The notes under the pieces were generated by a model that had not been told where the DNA came from, did not search any database, and saw nothing but the letters and a program-made list of their open reading frames with translations. A DNA stretch of 22,230 nucleotides from Synergistaceae bacterium UBA5560 (GTDB lineage: Bacteria > Synergistota > Synergistia > Synergistales > Aminiphilaceae), in the NCBI GenBank assembly GCA_002425685.1, contig DIMS01000010.1, positions 1-22,230 on the forward strand, given 5' to 3'. Shown here piece by piece: positions 6,718 through 13,315 of this stretch (position 1 is the stretch's first letter; every line of letters starts with the position of its first letter). Position numbers and translations under genes: made by a program.

Positions 6718-7898
6718 GACGGGCGGTGATCCTTGCCGCGTGCCGTACTGCGGGGGGCAAATTCGGCGGAGCGCTGGCGGAAATGGATGCGCCCCGGCTG
6801 GGTGCGCTAGCTCTGAGGGAGGCCGTGCGGAGGGCGGGAATCAACGACGATGTCGTGGAGGAGGTCATCCTCGGCAACGGCTGGCAGGCCGGGGTCGGCT
6901 CCAATCCGGCCCGTATTGCCACGGTGGAATCGGGCCTTCCCGAAACGGTTCCGGCGTTCACGGTGAACAAGCGCTGCGGCTCCGGTTTGCGCACGGTCAT
7001 GCTCGCTGCAGACCGGGTGCGCCTCGGCGACGCGGCGGTGATGCTCGCGGGAGGAATGGAGAGCGCCTCCAACGTGCCCTACCTGCTTAAGAAAGCCCGC
7101 TGGGGGCATCGCATGGGCGACGTGCCGACCTTGGACGCACTTCATGCGGACGGATTTTTCTGCCGGATGGCGGGGATGCTCATGGGCGCCACGGCGGAGA
7201 TTCTGGTGGAGGAGTATGGTATTTCCAGGAGGGAACAGGACGAATTCGCACTGCGGAGTCATCGTCTGGCCGTGCGGGCCGTGGAGACCGGGGCCTTCCG
7301 GGACGAGGTTTTTCCCGTTCGATTGAAGGACAAAAAAAAGGGAGAGATCACCTTCGACACGGAGGAAATCCCCCGGGCGGACACCTCCCTGGACAGGCTC
7401 GCCACACTGGAACCCATCTTCACGAAGGGCGGCACCGTCACGGCGGGAACCAGCTCGGCTCTCTGCGACGCCGGAAGCGCTCTTGTCGTGGCCGATGGAG
7501 AATGGGCTGCGGCACAGGGGCTCCGCCCCATGGCGGAAATCCTGGGGTACGCATCGGCGGCGTGCGCTCCCGATCACATGGGGCTCGGCCCGGTCTACGC
7601 GGTGCCGAAGGCGCTTCAGCGGAGCGGATTTGCCCTGGAGGACATGGAACTCATCGAGCTGAACGAAGCCTTCGCCGCGCAGGTTCTGGCGGTGCACCGG
7701 GCACTTCCCTTCGACATGGATCGCTGCAATGTCAGGGGTGGTGCCATTGCTCTGGGGCATCCTATCGGCGCCACGGGAGCGAAGATTCTCACCACGCTTC
7801 TCTACGCGCTCCGTTCACTGGACAAGGAACTCGGGCTCGCCACCGCCTGCATCGGCGGAGGACAGGGTGTGGCTCTCGTGGTCCGTCGCCTGGCCTGA
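6714..7898 (+). CDS. Thiolase (acetyl-CoA C-acyltransferase / acetyl-CoA acetyltransferase family)
   Basis: Cleaves a 3-oxoacyl-CoA with CoA to give acetyl-CoA and a shortened acyl-CoA, or two acetyl-CoA from acetoacetyl-CoA. ATG 6714 overlaps the subunit B stop (ATGA), giving 394 residues, normal for thiolases; the frame stays open upstream but that part lies within subunit B. Catalytic features: the nucleophilic C88 in VNKRCGSGLR, the catalytic histidine in GGAIALGHPIGATG and the second cysteine in ACIGGGQG near the C-terminus. The family signatures NEAFAAQ and GGMESASNVPYLL are present. It is the last gene of the catabolic operon; a GC-rich hairpin follows 12 bases after the stop. Whether it prefers C4 or longer substrates cannot be read from sequence. 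In a fermenter the same family can also run the condensation direction, but the company of a CoA-transferase and importer favours degradation. Confidence 0.96.
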   Translation: MRRAVILAACRTAGGKFGGALAEMDAPRLGALALREAVRRAGINDDVVEEVILGNGWQAGVGSNPARIATVESGLPETVPAFTVNKRCGSGLRTVMLAADRVRLGDAAVMLAGGMESASNVPYLLKKARWGHRMGDVPTLDALHADGFFCRMAGMLMGATAEILVEEYGISRREQDEFALRSHRLAVRAVETGAFRDEVFPVRLKDKKKGEITFDTEEIPRADTSLDRLATLEPIFTKGGTVTAGTSSALCDAGSALVVADGEWAAAQGLRPMAEILGYASAACAPDHMGLGPVYAVPKALQRSGFALEDMELIELNEAFAAQVLAVHRALPFDMDRCNVRGGAIALGHPIGATGAKILTTLLYALRSLDKELGLATACIGGGQGVALVVRRLA

Positions 7899-7910
7899 CG
7901 TTTCCGCGAC

Positions 7911-7956
7911 TCCGGAGAACGCTCCGCGCCTCCCGGCGCGGCTCGCGCTCTCCGGA
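7911..7956. terminator. Possible bidirectional terminator between convergent thiolase and gpt genes
   Basis: TCCGGAGA (7911-7918) pairs with TCTCCGGA (7949-7956), and an inner CCGCGCC/GGCGCGG stem closes on the loop TCCC, with an imperfect stretch between them. It fills the 65-base gap between the convergent stops. There is no strong T-run on either strand (only TTT near 7963), so efficiency is uncertain. Confidence 0.5.
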
Positions 7957-7963
7957 AGAAGGT

Positions 7964-8467
7964 TTACTCGTCGGCGCGTTTCATCGCGATGGGGTGGACG
8001 AACTCCACGTGTGTTTCCGCATCCCAGGGAAAGAGGATCCACGTGTCCTGGCTCACTTCGGTGACGAACGTGTTCACCAGGGGCCTTCCGTCGGGCTTTG
8101 CGTAGACCGTGGCAAAATGCGCGGTGGGGAAGATGTCGCGGACGATCTTGGCGGTCTTGCCCGTATCCACCAGGTCGTCCACGATGAGGAGTGTTTCCTC
8201 TTCCCTGCCCAGACATTCCACCTGCTTGAGAATGGCGGGTTCTCCCTGAGTGCGCAGGGTGTAGCTGGAGATGCACACCGTGTCCACGAGGCGGATGTCG
8301 AGTTCTCTGGCGATGATCGCCGCGGGAACGAGCCCGCCCCTGGCGACGGCGATGATCCGGGTCCAGGGACGGAGAGCGACGAGACGCCATGCGAGAGCGC
8401 GGCAATCCCGATGAAGCTGTTCCCACGAGACGGGGAAAGTTTTGTGATAGCGGTCACCGGCGGACAT
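7964..8467 (-). CDS. gpt: Xanthine(-guanine) phosphoribosyltransferase-like protein
   Basis: Purine salvage enzyme that joins PRPP to xanthine or guanine (and possibly hypoxanthine) to form the nucleotide. ATG 8467 on the minus strand is preceded by AAGGAGGAG with 6-7 bases spacing, so the further upstream start at 8527 is rejected. The 167-residue product aligns by eye with E. coli Gpt: IIAVARGGLVPAAIIAREL, the VDTVCISSY segment, the PRPP loop LLIVDDLVDTGKT (93-105) with its two acidic residues, AKPDGRPLVN, and QDTWILFPWD near the end. Those last two blocks separate Gpt from hypoxanthine PRTs. It lies downstream of the prepilin peptidase on the same strand, with a hairpin in the 160-base gap, so it may be a separate unit. 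Confidence 0.9.
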   Translation of the reverse strand: MSAGDRYHKTFPVSWEQLHRDCRALAWRLVALRPWTRIIAVARGGLVPAAIIARELDIRLVDTVCISSYTLRTQGEPAILKQVECLGREEETLLIVDDLVDTGKTAKIVRDIFPTAHFATVYAKPDGRPLVNTFVTEVSQDTWILFPWDAETHVEFVHPIAMKRADE

Positions 8468-8564
8468 GAACGAACTCCTCCTTGAGATGGGATAGGGATG
8501 GCGGTGCGGAGGAGCGCCGGGATGCACACTCCCCCCGGGAACTTTCTCATCCGGAGCGGCGTAA

Positions 8565-8605
8565 AGGTTTCCGCCGCCGCGAACGGGACGCTGCGGCGGA
8601 AACCT
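8565..8605 (-). terminator. Perfect 13-bp hairpin downstream of the prepilin peptidase gene
   Basis: AGGTTTCCGCCGC (8565-8577) is perfectly complementary to 8593-8605, with a 15-base loop. On the minus strand it begins 22 bases after the peptidase stop and is followed by TTTACG, a weak T-run. It probably ends or reduces transcription before gpt. Confidence 0.5.
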
Positions 8606-8627
8606 GTCCCCCTTTCGGAAAAATCAC

Positions 8628-9449
8628 TTACAAGGTGTTCCACGGCCACTCGGAAGCGATGCCGAACCAGGCGAGGAAGCTCGGGCCGCAGAGGATCGCC
8701 GCGAGTCCACCCAGGGCGAGAAATGGACCGAGCGGAATGGCGTCCTTGCGCTTTGCCCTCCCCGTGACGAGGAGCAGCACCGCCCAGAATCCCCCGAGGA
8801 GAAAGCCGAAATAGAGTGCGGTGCCGGTCATTTTCCATCCCAGAATGCTTCCGAGTCCCGCCATGAGATGTGCGTCTCCCCACCCCATGCCTCCACGGCT
8901 CAAAAGGATGATGCAGGCGATGATGCCGTACCCGAGCGCGGCGCCGAGCAGGCCGTCCGTGAGGCCCTGCCCGCCGCCCCCGACGCGGAGCAGTAGTCCC
9001 AGGGCTCCCGGGGCGAGGGCGAAGAGGTCGAAGATGTAGCCGCTGTAGAGATCCGTGAGGGCATTCAAATAGAGGGAATAGGCCGCCGTCGAGGCGAGCA
9101 GGAGGGGGAGAAGGGCCTTCCCGTTCACAACACCTTCCGGAAGGGCCTGTCCCCAGCGTGCCGTCACGAGCGCGCCGATGAGGGCACAGACAAGCTCCAC
9201 ATAGAAATAGGATTTCGGGATGGCCGCGCCGCAGGTGCGGCAGCGCCCCCTCTGCACGAGCCAGGAAAGGAGCGGAATCAGTTCGGAGGACGTGAGAAAG
9301 GTTCCGCAGGCGTCGCAACGGGAGCGGGATTTTCCCCACCAGGACTCCCCCGCGACGGTACGGCGGGCCACCACGTTCAGGAAGGATCCCAGAACGCTTC
9401 CGAGCAGGAATCCGAAAGAGGAAAGAACGACCAGCCACACCAAGGGCAC
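8628..9449 (-). CDS. Prepilin peptidase (type IV leader peptidase / N-methyltransferase, A24 family)
   Basis: Polytopic membrane aspartyl protease that cuts the leader of type IV pilins or pseudopilins and usually N-methylates the new end. The 273-residue frame starts at GTG 9449, but GGAGG lies only 2 bases upstream of it; TTG 9443, two codons later, has better spacing (8 bases) and is a plausible true start. Visible features: GSFLNVVARR at the N-terminus, a zinc-type motif C45-x2-C48...C70-x2-C73 in the large cytoplasmic loop, then about six hydrophobic segments. The catalytic aspartates are D133 in NALTDLYSGYIFD and D192 in GWGDAHLMAGLG. The second motif is usually G-x-G-D-x-K; here histidine replaces the lysine. 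No pilin or secretion genes are nearby. It is divergent from the GH3 gene. Confidence 0.93.
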   Translation of the reverse strand: MPLVWLVVLSSFGFLLGSVLGSFLNVVARRTVAGESWWGKSRSRCDACGTFLTSSELIPLLSWLVQRGRCRTCGAAIPKSYFYVELVCALIGALVTARWGQALPEGVVNGKALLPLLLASTAAYSLYLNALTDLYSGYIFDLFALAPGALGLLLRVGGGGQGLTDGLLGAALGYGIIACIILLSRGGMGWGDAHLMAGLGSILGWKMTGTALYFGFLLGGFWAVLLLVTGRAKRKDAIPLGPFLALGGLAAILCGPSFLAWFGIASEWPWNTL

Positions 9450-9480
9450 CGCCTCCAGCGTTTCCGTGTGCGGGAAATGG

Positions 9481-9492
9481 TATAGTTATAAC
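9481..9492. promoter_or_regulatory. AT-rich candidate promoter core between the divergent prepilin peptidase and GH3 genes
   Basis: The 139-base divergent gap contains one AT-rich island, TATAGTTATAAC, whose last eight bases (GTTATAAC, 9485-9492) form a palindrome. This offers a TATAAC -10 in both directions. No good -35 stands at 16-18 bases on either strand, so the assignment is tentative. Downstream, CGGAAATTC (9503-9511) and GAATTCCG (9518-9525) form a small imperfect hairpin. Confidence 0.35.
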
Positions 9493-9588
9493 AGTATTCT
9501 TTCGGAAATTCATCGGGGAATTCCGTTGGTTTCTTTCTCGTCGTCCGGGCGGGGAGGAACAGCGCTGTCGCTTGAGGAGGAGGATTCC

Positions 9589-11367
9589 GTGTCCATGTCG
9601 TTCCATTTCTTCGGCAAGGCTTCGTCGTTGTTGCGCCTGGTATTGTTCCTGCCGGTCCTCGCAGGAGTTTTTCTTTTCGACCCCTTGCCGCGGAAGGCTT
9701 GTGCTACGGGGAACCGGGTGGAGGATCTCCTCGTTTCCATGACTGTGGAAGAAAAGGTAGGGCAGATGATGATCGGCTTTTTCCGGGGGAATTCCCTGTC
9801 TCCGGAACTTGCCCGGCGTCTCGAAACGGTGCGCCTCGGGGGTGTCATCCTCTACAGCGTTTCCGGTAATGTGGAGAGCACGTCCCAGGTGGCCGGGCTT
9901 GCACGGGGAATCCAGACGTGCGCCGCAAGCGCAGATGTCCTGCCGCTCTTCATCGCCATCGACCAGGAGGGAGGGATCGTCTCCCGTCTCACGAGCGGGG
10001 TCACGGTCTTTCCGGGGAACATGGCTCTCGGCGCGACGGGCGAAACGTCTCTCGCCGCCACGCAGGCGCGAGTGCAGGCCCGGGAGCTGCGCATCCTCGG
10101 CATCACATGGAACTATGCTCCCGTGACGGACGTGAACAGCAATCCCGCGAATCCCATCATCGGCATCCGCTCCTTCGGTTCCGATCCGGGGCTCGTGGCG
10201 GACATGGGAACGGCCATGATCGCTCCCTACGCAGGAGAGCGTGTCCTCTGCACGGCAAAGCACTTTCCCGGCCATGGGGACACGGACACGGATTCCCACC
10301 TGGGGCTGCCCGTGCTCCGCAAGGACAGAGAGGAACTGGAGAAGGTGGAACTCGTTCCCTTCCGGGCCATGATCGGGCGAGGTGTGCCGGCGATCATGAC
10401 GGCCCATGTGGAAGTTCCCGCCCTGGAGCCCGACGGTGCAGCCCGTCCCGCCACACTTTCGTCGGCGATTCTCCGGGATCTTCTCCGGGAGGAAATGGGA
10501 TTCGAGGGACTTCTCGTGACGGATTCCATGGGCATGGGGGCCATCGACCAGCACTGGGGCATGGAGGAGGCTTCGGTTCTTGCAGTGCTCGCCGGAGCGG
10601 ACATGCTCATTTTTGGAGCCGATAAAGGGCACGAACCGGAGGAGCAGGATGGGGTCTTCACGTTTCTCGTCGAGGCGGTGCGGAGCGGACGGATTCCGGA
10701 ATCCCGCATCGACGGGGCCGTGGCCCGCATCCTTCGGGCGAAGGAAGCTCTGGGCATCCTTGACGACCCCTGGCCAAGAGAGGGCGATCTGGACCGGCTG
10801 GCGGCGCCGGAATCCCTTGCGGTGGCGGAGGAGATCGCCGAGCGGAGCGTGACGCTGGTGCGGAATCCGAACCGTGGGGGCTCCGGAGGATGTTCCGTGT
10901 CCGGAGGCGCGAAGACATCGGTCCTTCCTCTTGCGGGTGAGCAAATTCCTCTCGTCTGGCCTGAGGAATACAAATCTGCTCTGGCGCCGCTTCTGCTGGA
11001 ATGCCCTGGCTTTGTGCCGATGCTTCTTCCCCTCGACCCGGCGTCGGAGGACGTGGAGACGGCATGTGCGGCTCTGGAGGAGCGGGAAACGGTCTTTGCG
11101 GGGAGCTACGATCTGCACCGCAACGCCGGGTGGAAAGCTCTCCTGCGTCGCCTTGGGGAGGAACGGCTCGTGCTCCTTTCCGTTCGTTCCCCCTACGATC
11201 TGCTCCATGTGGAGGACGTGTGCGGATATCTGGTGACCTATGGAGACCGTCCCGCCTCCATGAAAGCTCTCGGCCGCATTCTCTCGGGAGTGTCGTCTCC
11301 GAAGGGGCATCTCCCTGTGGAGCTTCCGGGGCTCTATCCGAGAGGGTGGGGGTTGGAGCGGTTTTAA
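9589..11367 (+). CDS. Secreted glycoside hydrolase family 3 enzyme, NagZ-like beta-N-acetylhexosaminidase
   Basis: Probably removes N-acetylglucosamine from peptidoglycan fragments or other beta-GlcNAc glycans. GTG 9589 is chosen for its run of AGGAGGAGGA at 9575-9584; ATG 9595 is two codons later and equally possible. The product is 592 residues. Residues 1-38 look like a signal peptide (hydrophobic 14-30, ending near KACA), so the enzyme is probably exported. The barrel contains AIDQEGGIVSRL (around 124), the KHFPGHGDTDTDSH loop (224-237, whose D/H pair is the NagZ acid/base) and the nucleophile D312 in LLVTDSMGMGAI. After about residue 400 comes a second alpha/beta domain ending in VSSPKGHLPVELPG, the GH3 C-terminal domain; the short proteobacterial NagZ (about 340 residues) lacks it. 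It resembles the two-domain Gram-positive NagZ/YbbD type. Confidence 0.92.
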   Translation: MSMSFHFFGKASSLLRLVLFLPVLAGVFLFDPLPRKACATGNRVEDLLVSMTVEEKVGQMMIGFFRGNSLSPELARRLETVRLGGVILYSVSGNVESTSQVAGLARGIQTCAASADVLPLFIAIDQEGGIVSRLTSGVTVFPGNMALGATGETSLAATQARVQARELRILGITWNYAPVTDVNSNPANPIIGIRSFGSDPGLVADMGTAMIAPYAGERVLCTAKHFPGHGDTDTDSHLGLPVLRKDREELEKVELVPFRAMIGRGVPAIMTAHVEVPALEPDGAARPATLSSAILRDLLREEMGFEGLLVTDSMGMGAIDQHWGMEEASVLAVLAGADMLIFGADKGHEPEEQDGVFTFLVEAVRSGRIPESRIDGAVARILRAKEALGILDDPWPREGDLDRLAAPESLAVAEEIAERSVTLVRNPNRGGSGGCSVSGGAKTSVLPLAGEQIPLVWPEEYKSALAPLLLECPGFVPMLLPLDPASEDVETACAALEERETVFAGSYDLHRNAGWKALLRRLGEERLVLLSVRSPYDLLHVEDVCGYLVTYGDRPASMKALGRILSGVSSPKGHLPVELPGLYPRGWGLERF

Positions 11368-11468
11368 AGGTCTTGCTCGTCTCCGGGGAGAGTTTTCGGC
11401 AAAGTGTTTTTCTGGAGTTTCTTCACGCGGAGAGTTTCATCGAGTGCTTCGCGGAGGCGCTGTACGAT

Positions 11469-11501
11469 AAGAGGCGACGGAAGCTGCTTCCGTCGCCTCT
11501 T
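11469..11501. terminator. Perfect 15-bp hairpin between convergent GH3 and TPR genes
   Basis: AAGAGGCGACGGAAG (11469-11483), loop CTG, and its exact complement at 11487-11501. It lies 101 bases after the GH3 stop and 67 bases beyond the TPR gene stop, in the 201-base convergent gap. The plus side is followed by GCGTTCTTG, only weakly T-rich. It probably terminates both genes. Confidence 0.6.
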
Positions 11502-11568
11502 GCGTTCTTGAGAATCGGTGGTGAGGGGCAGCTCTTGGAAAATTCGGCAGGTCTTCCCGCATCAATCC

Positions 11569-13167
11569 TCACCGGAGCGCGTCGAGGCGTTCCCGGGCGA
11601 TGCGGGCGGAAAAGGAATCCTTTCCTGCGTCCCGTTCCAAAGCCTTGCCGTACCATTCCTTGGCCTTTGCGGTGTCCCCTGTCTTTTCCAGGTTCTGTCC
11701 GTATCCGACCGCCCAGGCTGTGAAATCCTCGTCGGACATGACCGTTTCCTCTGCGAGAATTGCTTCGTAGAGGGGGAATGTCCTCTGAAAGTGCTCCATC
11801 TCTTCGTAGGCCCTGAGCAGGCGTTTGCGCGCGTCGGGAACGAAGGGCGAAGAGGGATAACGGCGGAGAAGGCGCTCGAGTGCAAGAGCGACCTGGGGGA
11901 ACTTCGGCGCGTCGTAGGCGAGGAGGTAGAGGTTGGAGAGTCTCCAGAGTGCCTCGGGGGCGCGTTTCGCGTCGGGACACTCGGTGAGGACCCGATCGTA
12001 CAAGGAGATGAAGGTCCCGATCTGGTCCGCATCGGTGTTCGCCAGGGTCTTGAAGAGTTCCGTCGCGAGGCGCTCCTGCTCCTCCAGGGGAAGCGGAGGA
12101 GTTTGTTCGATCCAGTCCGGTGGACCGGAGGCATTCAGAGGGTCCGCCGTCTGGTCCCGGGGTGTCCGGTTTGCCTCGGTGTTTTCCTGGAGATCCAGCA
12201 CCGGTGGCGGTGGCAATGCGTCCTGGCTCCCCGGCGGTGGCGGCGGCGAGGGGTGTGCGTCTCCTGCGGGAGGCGGAGGTTCCGACGGTTCAGGCACTGG
12301 CGGCGGCGGCGGCGGTGGGAGCGTGTCCTCCCGGGAGCTTGTGCCGCCCAGTGGCGGCGGTGGGGGAAGCAGATCCTCCAACGAAGGAAGTCCTTCTTCG
12401 ACGGAAGTGATCCGTTCCTCCGCTGTCGGCGACGGTGCCGGAAGGGATGCCGTCCCGGAAGGGAGCGGTGGGGCCGGAGTGGGAGATGCGGAACCTCCCG
12501 GGAGTCCTTCCGTCGCGGGCGGTGTGGGCATGGTGGCGGGTTCCTGCGTTGCGGATGCTTCCTGCCTCGCGATTTTCGCCATGGCCATGTCCACGGCGGG
12601 AGCGAGGCCAGGATTGCTGTTTCGCGCCTTTTCGAGCGCTTCCCTGGCTTCGCCGAAGCGTCCGAGGCCGAGAGCGATGATGCCCTGGAGATAGTTCGTC
12701 TCACCGAAGAATTCCAGGTCCGGTTTTCGGGCGAGCGCCGCGTCGAGTGCCCCGGAGGCCTCTTCCCATTGCTCCAGGGAAACCAGCGTCGAGGCCAGGT
12801 AGTAGTGTCCCATGATCATCCCGGGACGTATGGTGAGTCCCTGGCGGATAGCCGCTGCGGCCTCTTCGTGTTTTCCCATCTCCTTCAGGGCCAAGCCGAG
12901 GTCCACGTAGGCCGTGGCGTTTCCCGGCTCCGCCTCGAGGATCTGTCGGTAGAGAACGACGGCCCTCTCGTAGTTTCTGTCCCCGTAAGCCTGGAGAGCC
13001 TGCTTGTAGAGTGTATCGGTCCGTGTCGCCGCTGTGCCGGGCGTGGAGAGGAGAGCAGCGCAGAACAGGAGGAAAAGGGGGAGAAGTGCGGCGAAGGCTT
13101 TCCGTCCTCCCTGGGGGGGCCGTTGGGTAAAACGGGTACTCCAGGATTGTGCGTCGGATCTTTTCAT
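11569..13167 (-). CDS. Exported TPR protein with long proline-rich linker
   Basis: 532 residues; ATG 13167 has GGGAGGA with about 7-8 bases spacing on the minus strand. Residues 24-47 are a hydrophobic export signal after a basic N-terminus, ending in TPGTAAT. Residues 50-200 hold about four TPR units, for example the block with YKQALQAYGDRNYERAVVLYRQILEAEPGN. Residues 205-360 are a low-complexity linker rich in Pro, Ser and Glu with runs of 5-7 prolines. Residues 365-532 form a second helical repeat region (ALWRLSNLYLLAYDAPKF..., TGDTAKAKEWYGKALERD) resembling YbgF/BamD-like periplasmic TPRs. The linker could span the cell wall or periplasm, as in TonB-like proteins. It is downstream of the larger repeat protein with a 148-base gap and is probably in its operon. 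No enzymatic motif is seen; a scaffold role in the envelope is inferred. Confidence 0.85.
   Translation of the reverse strand: MKRSDAQSWSTRFTQRPPQGGRKAFAALLPLFLLFCAALLSTPGTAATRTDTLYKQALQAYGDRNYERAVVLYRQILEAEPGNATAYVDLGLALKEMGKHEEAAAAIRQGLTIRPGMIMGHYYLASTLVSLEQWEEASGALDAALARKPDLEFFGETNYLQGIIALGLGRFGEAREALEKARNSNPGLAPAVDMAMAKIARQEASATQEPATMPTPPATEGLPGGSASPTPAPPLPSGTASLPAPSPTAEERITSVEEGLPSLEDLLPPPPPLGGTSSREDTLPPPPPPPVPEPSEPPPPAGDAHPSPPPPPGSQDALPPPPVLDLQENTEANRTPRDQTADPLNASGPPDWIEQTPPLPLEEQERLATELFKTLANTDADQIGTFISLYDRVLTECPDAKRAPEALWRLSNLYLLAYDAPKFPQVALALERLLRRYPSSPFVPDARKRLLRAYEEMEHFQRTFPLYEAILAEETVMSDEDFTAWAVGYGQNLEKTGDTAKAKEWYGKALERDAGKDSFSARIARERLDALR
12088..12555 (-). repeat. Proline-rich low-complexity coding tract
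   Basis: This encodes residues 205-360 of the TPR protein. At the DNA level it is a GGC/GGT/GGA-rich (plus strand) imperfect triplet repeat, densest at about 12200-12370, with polyproline runs such as LPPPPPPPVPEP. Such tracts change length easily by slippage and can be misassembled. Confidence 0.75.
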
Positions 13168-13233
13168 GAACGCATCCTCCCTTGGTCGGTCTTCGGAGTG
13201 ATTGTTCGGCCTGATGTGCTCCGCCTTTTTGCC

Positions 13234-13254
13234 GGAGACGGGGAAGCCGTCTCC
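13234..13254. other. Intergenic 8-bp hairpin between the two TPR genes
   Basis: GGAGACGG-GGAAG-CCGTCTCC. No T-run follows on the minus strand, so it is more likely a processing or stabilising element within the operon than a terminator. A TTTTT stretch lies on its other side (plus strand 13226-13230). Confidence 0.3.
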
Positions 13255-13315
13255 TCTCTCCCGTCGAGGAGGCTTTTCGCGCCGGGAGAAATCGCTTTCA
13301 CCGCACCGTACGCCG

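Noticed and set aside
8074..11310. A 1078-codon open frame on the minus strand across gpt, the prepilin peptidase and the GH3 gene
   Set aside because: It overlaps three genes with clear family motifs and its translation is Arg/His/Pro-rich without domains; long antisense frames are common in high-GC DNA.
12200..12370. GGC/GGT-rich tract resembling a tandem DNA repeat or CRISPR-like array
   Set aside because: It is the coding sequence for polyproline runs with irregular units and no spacers.
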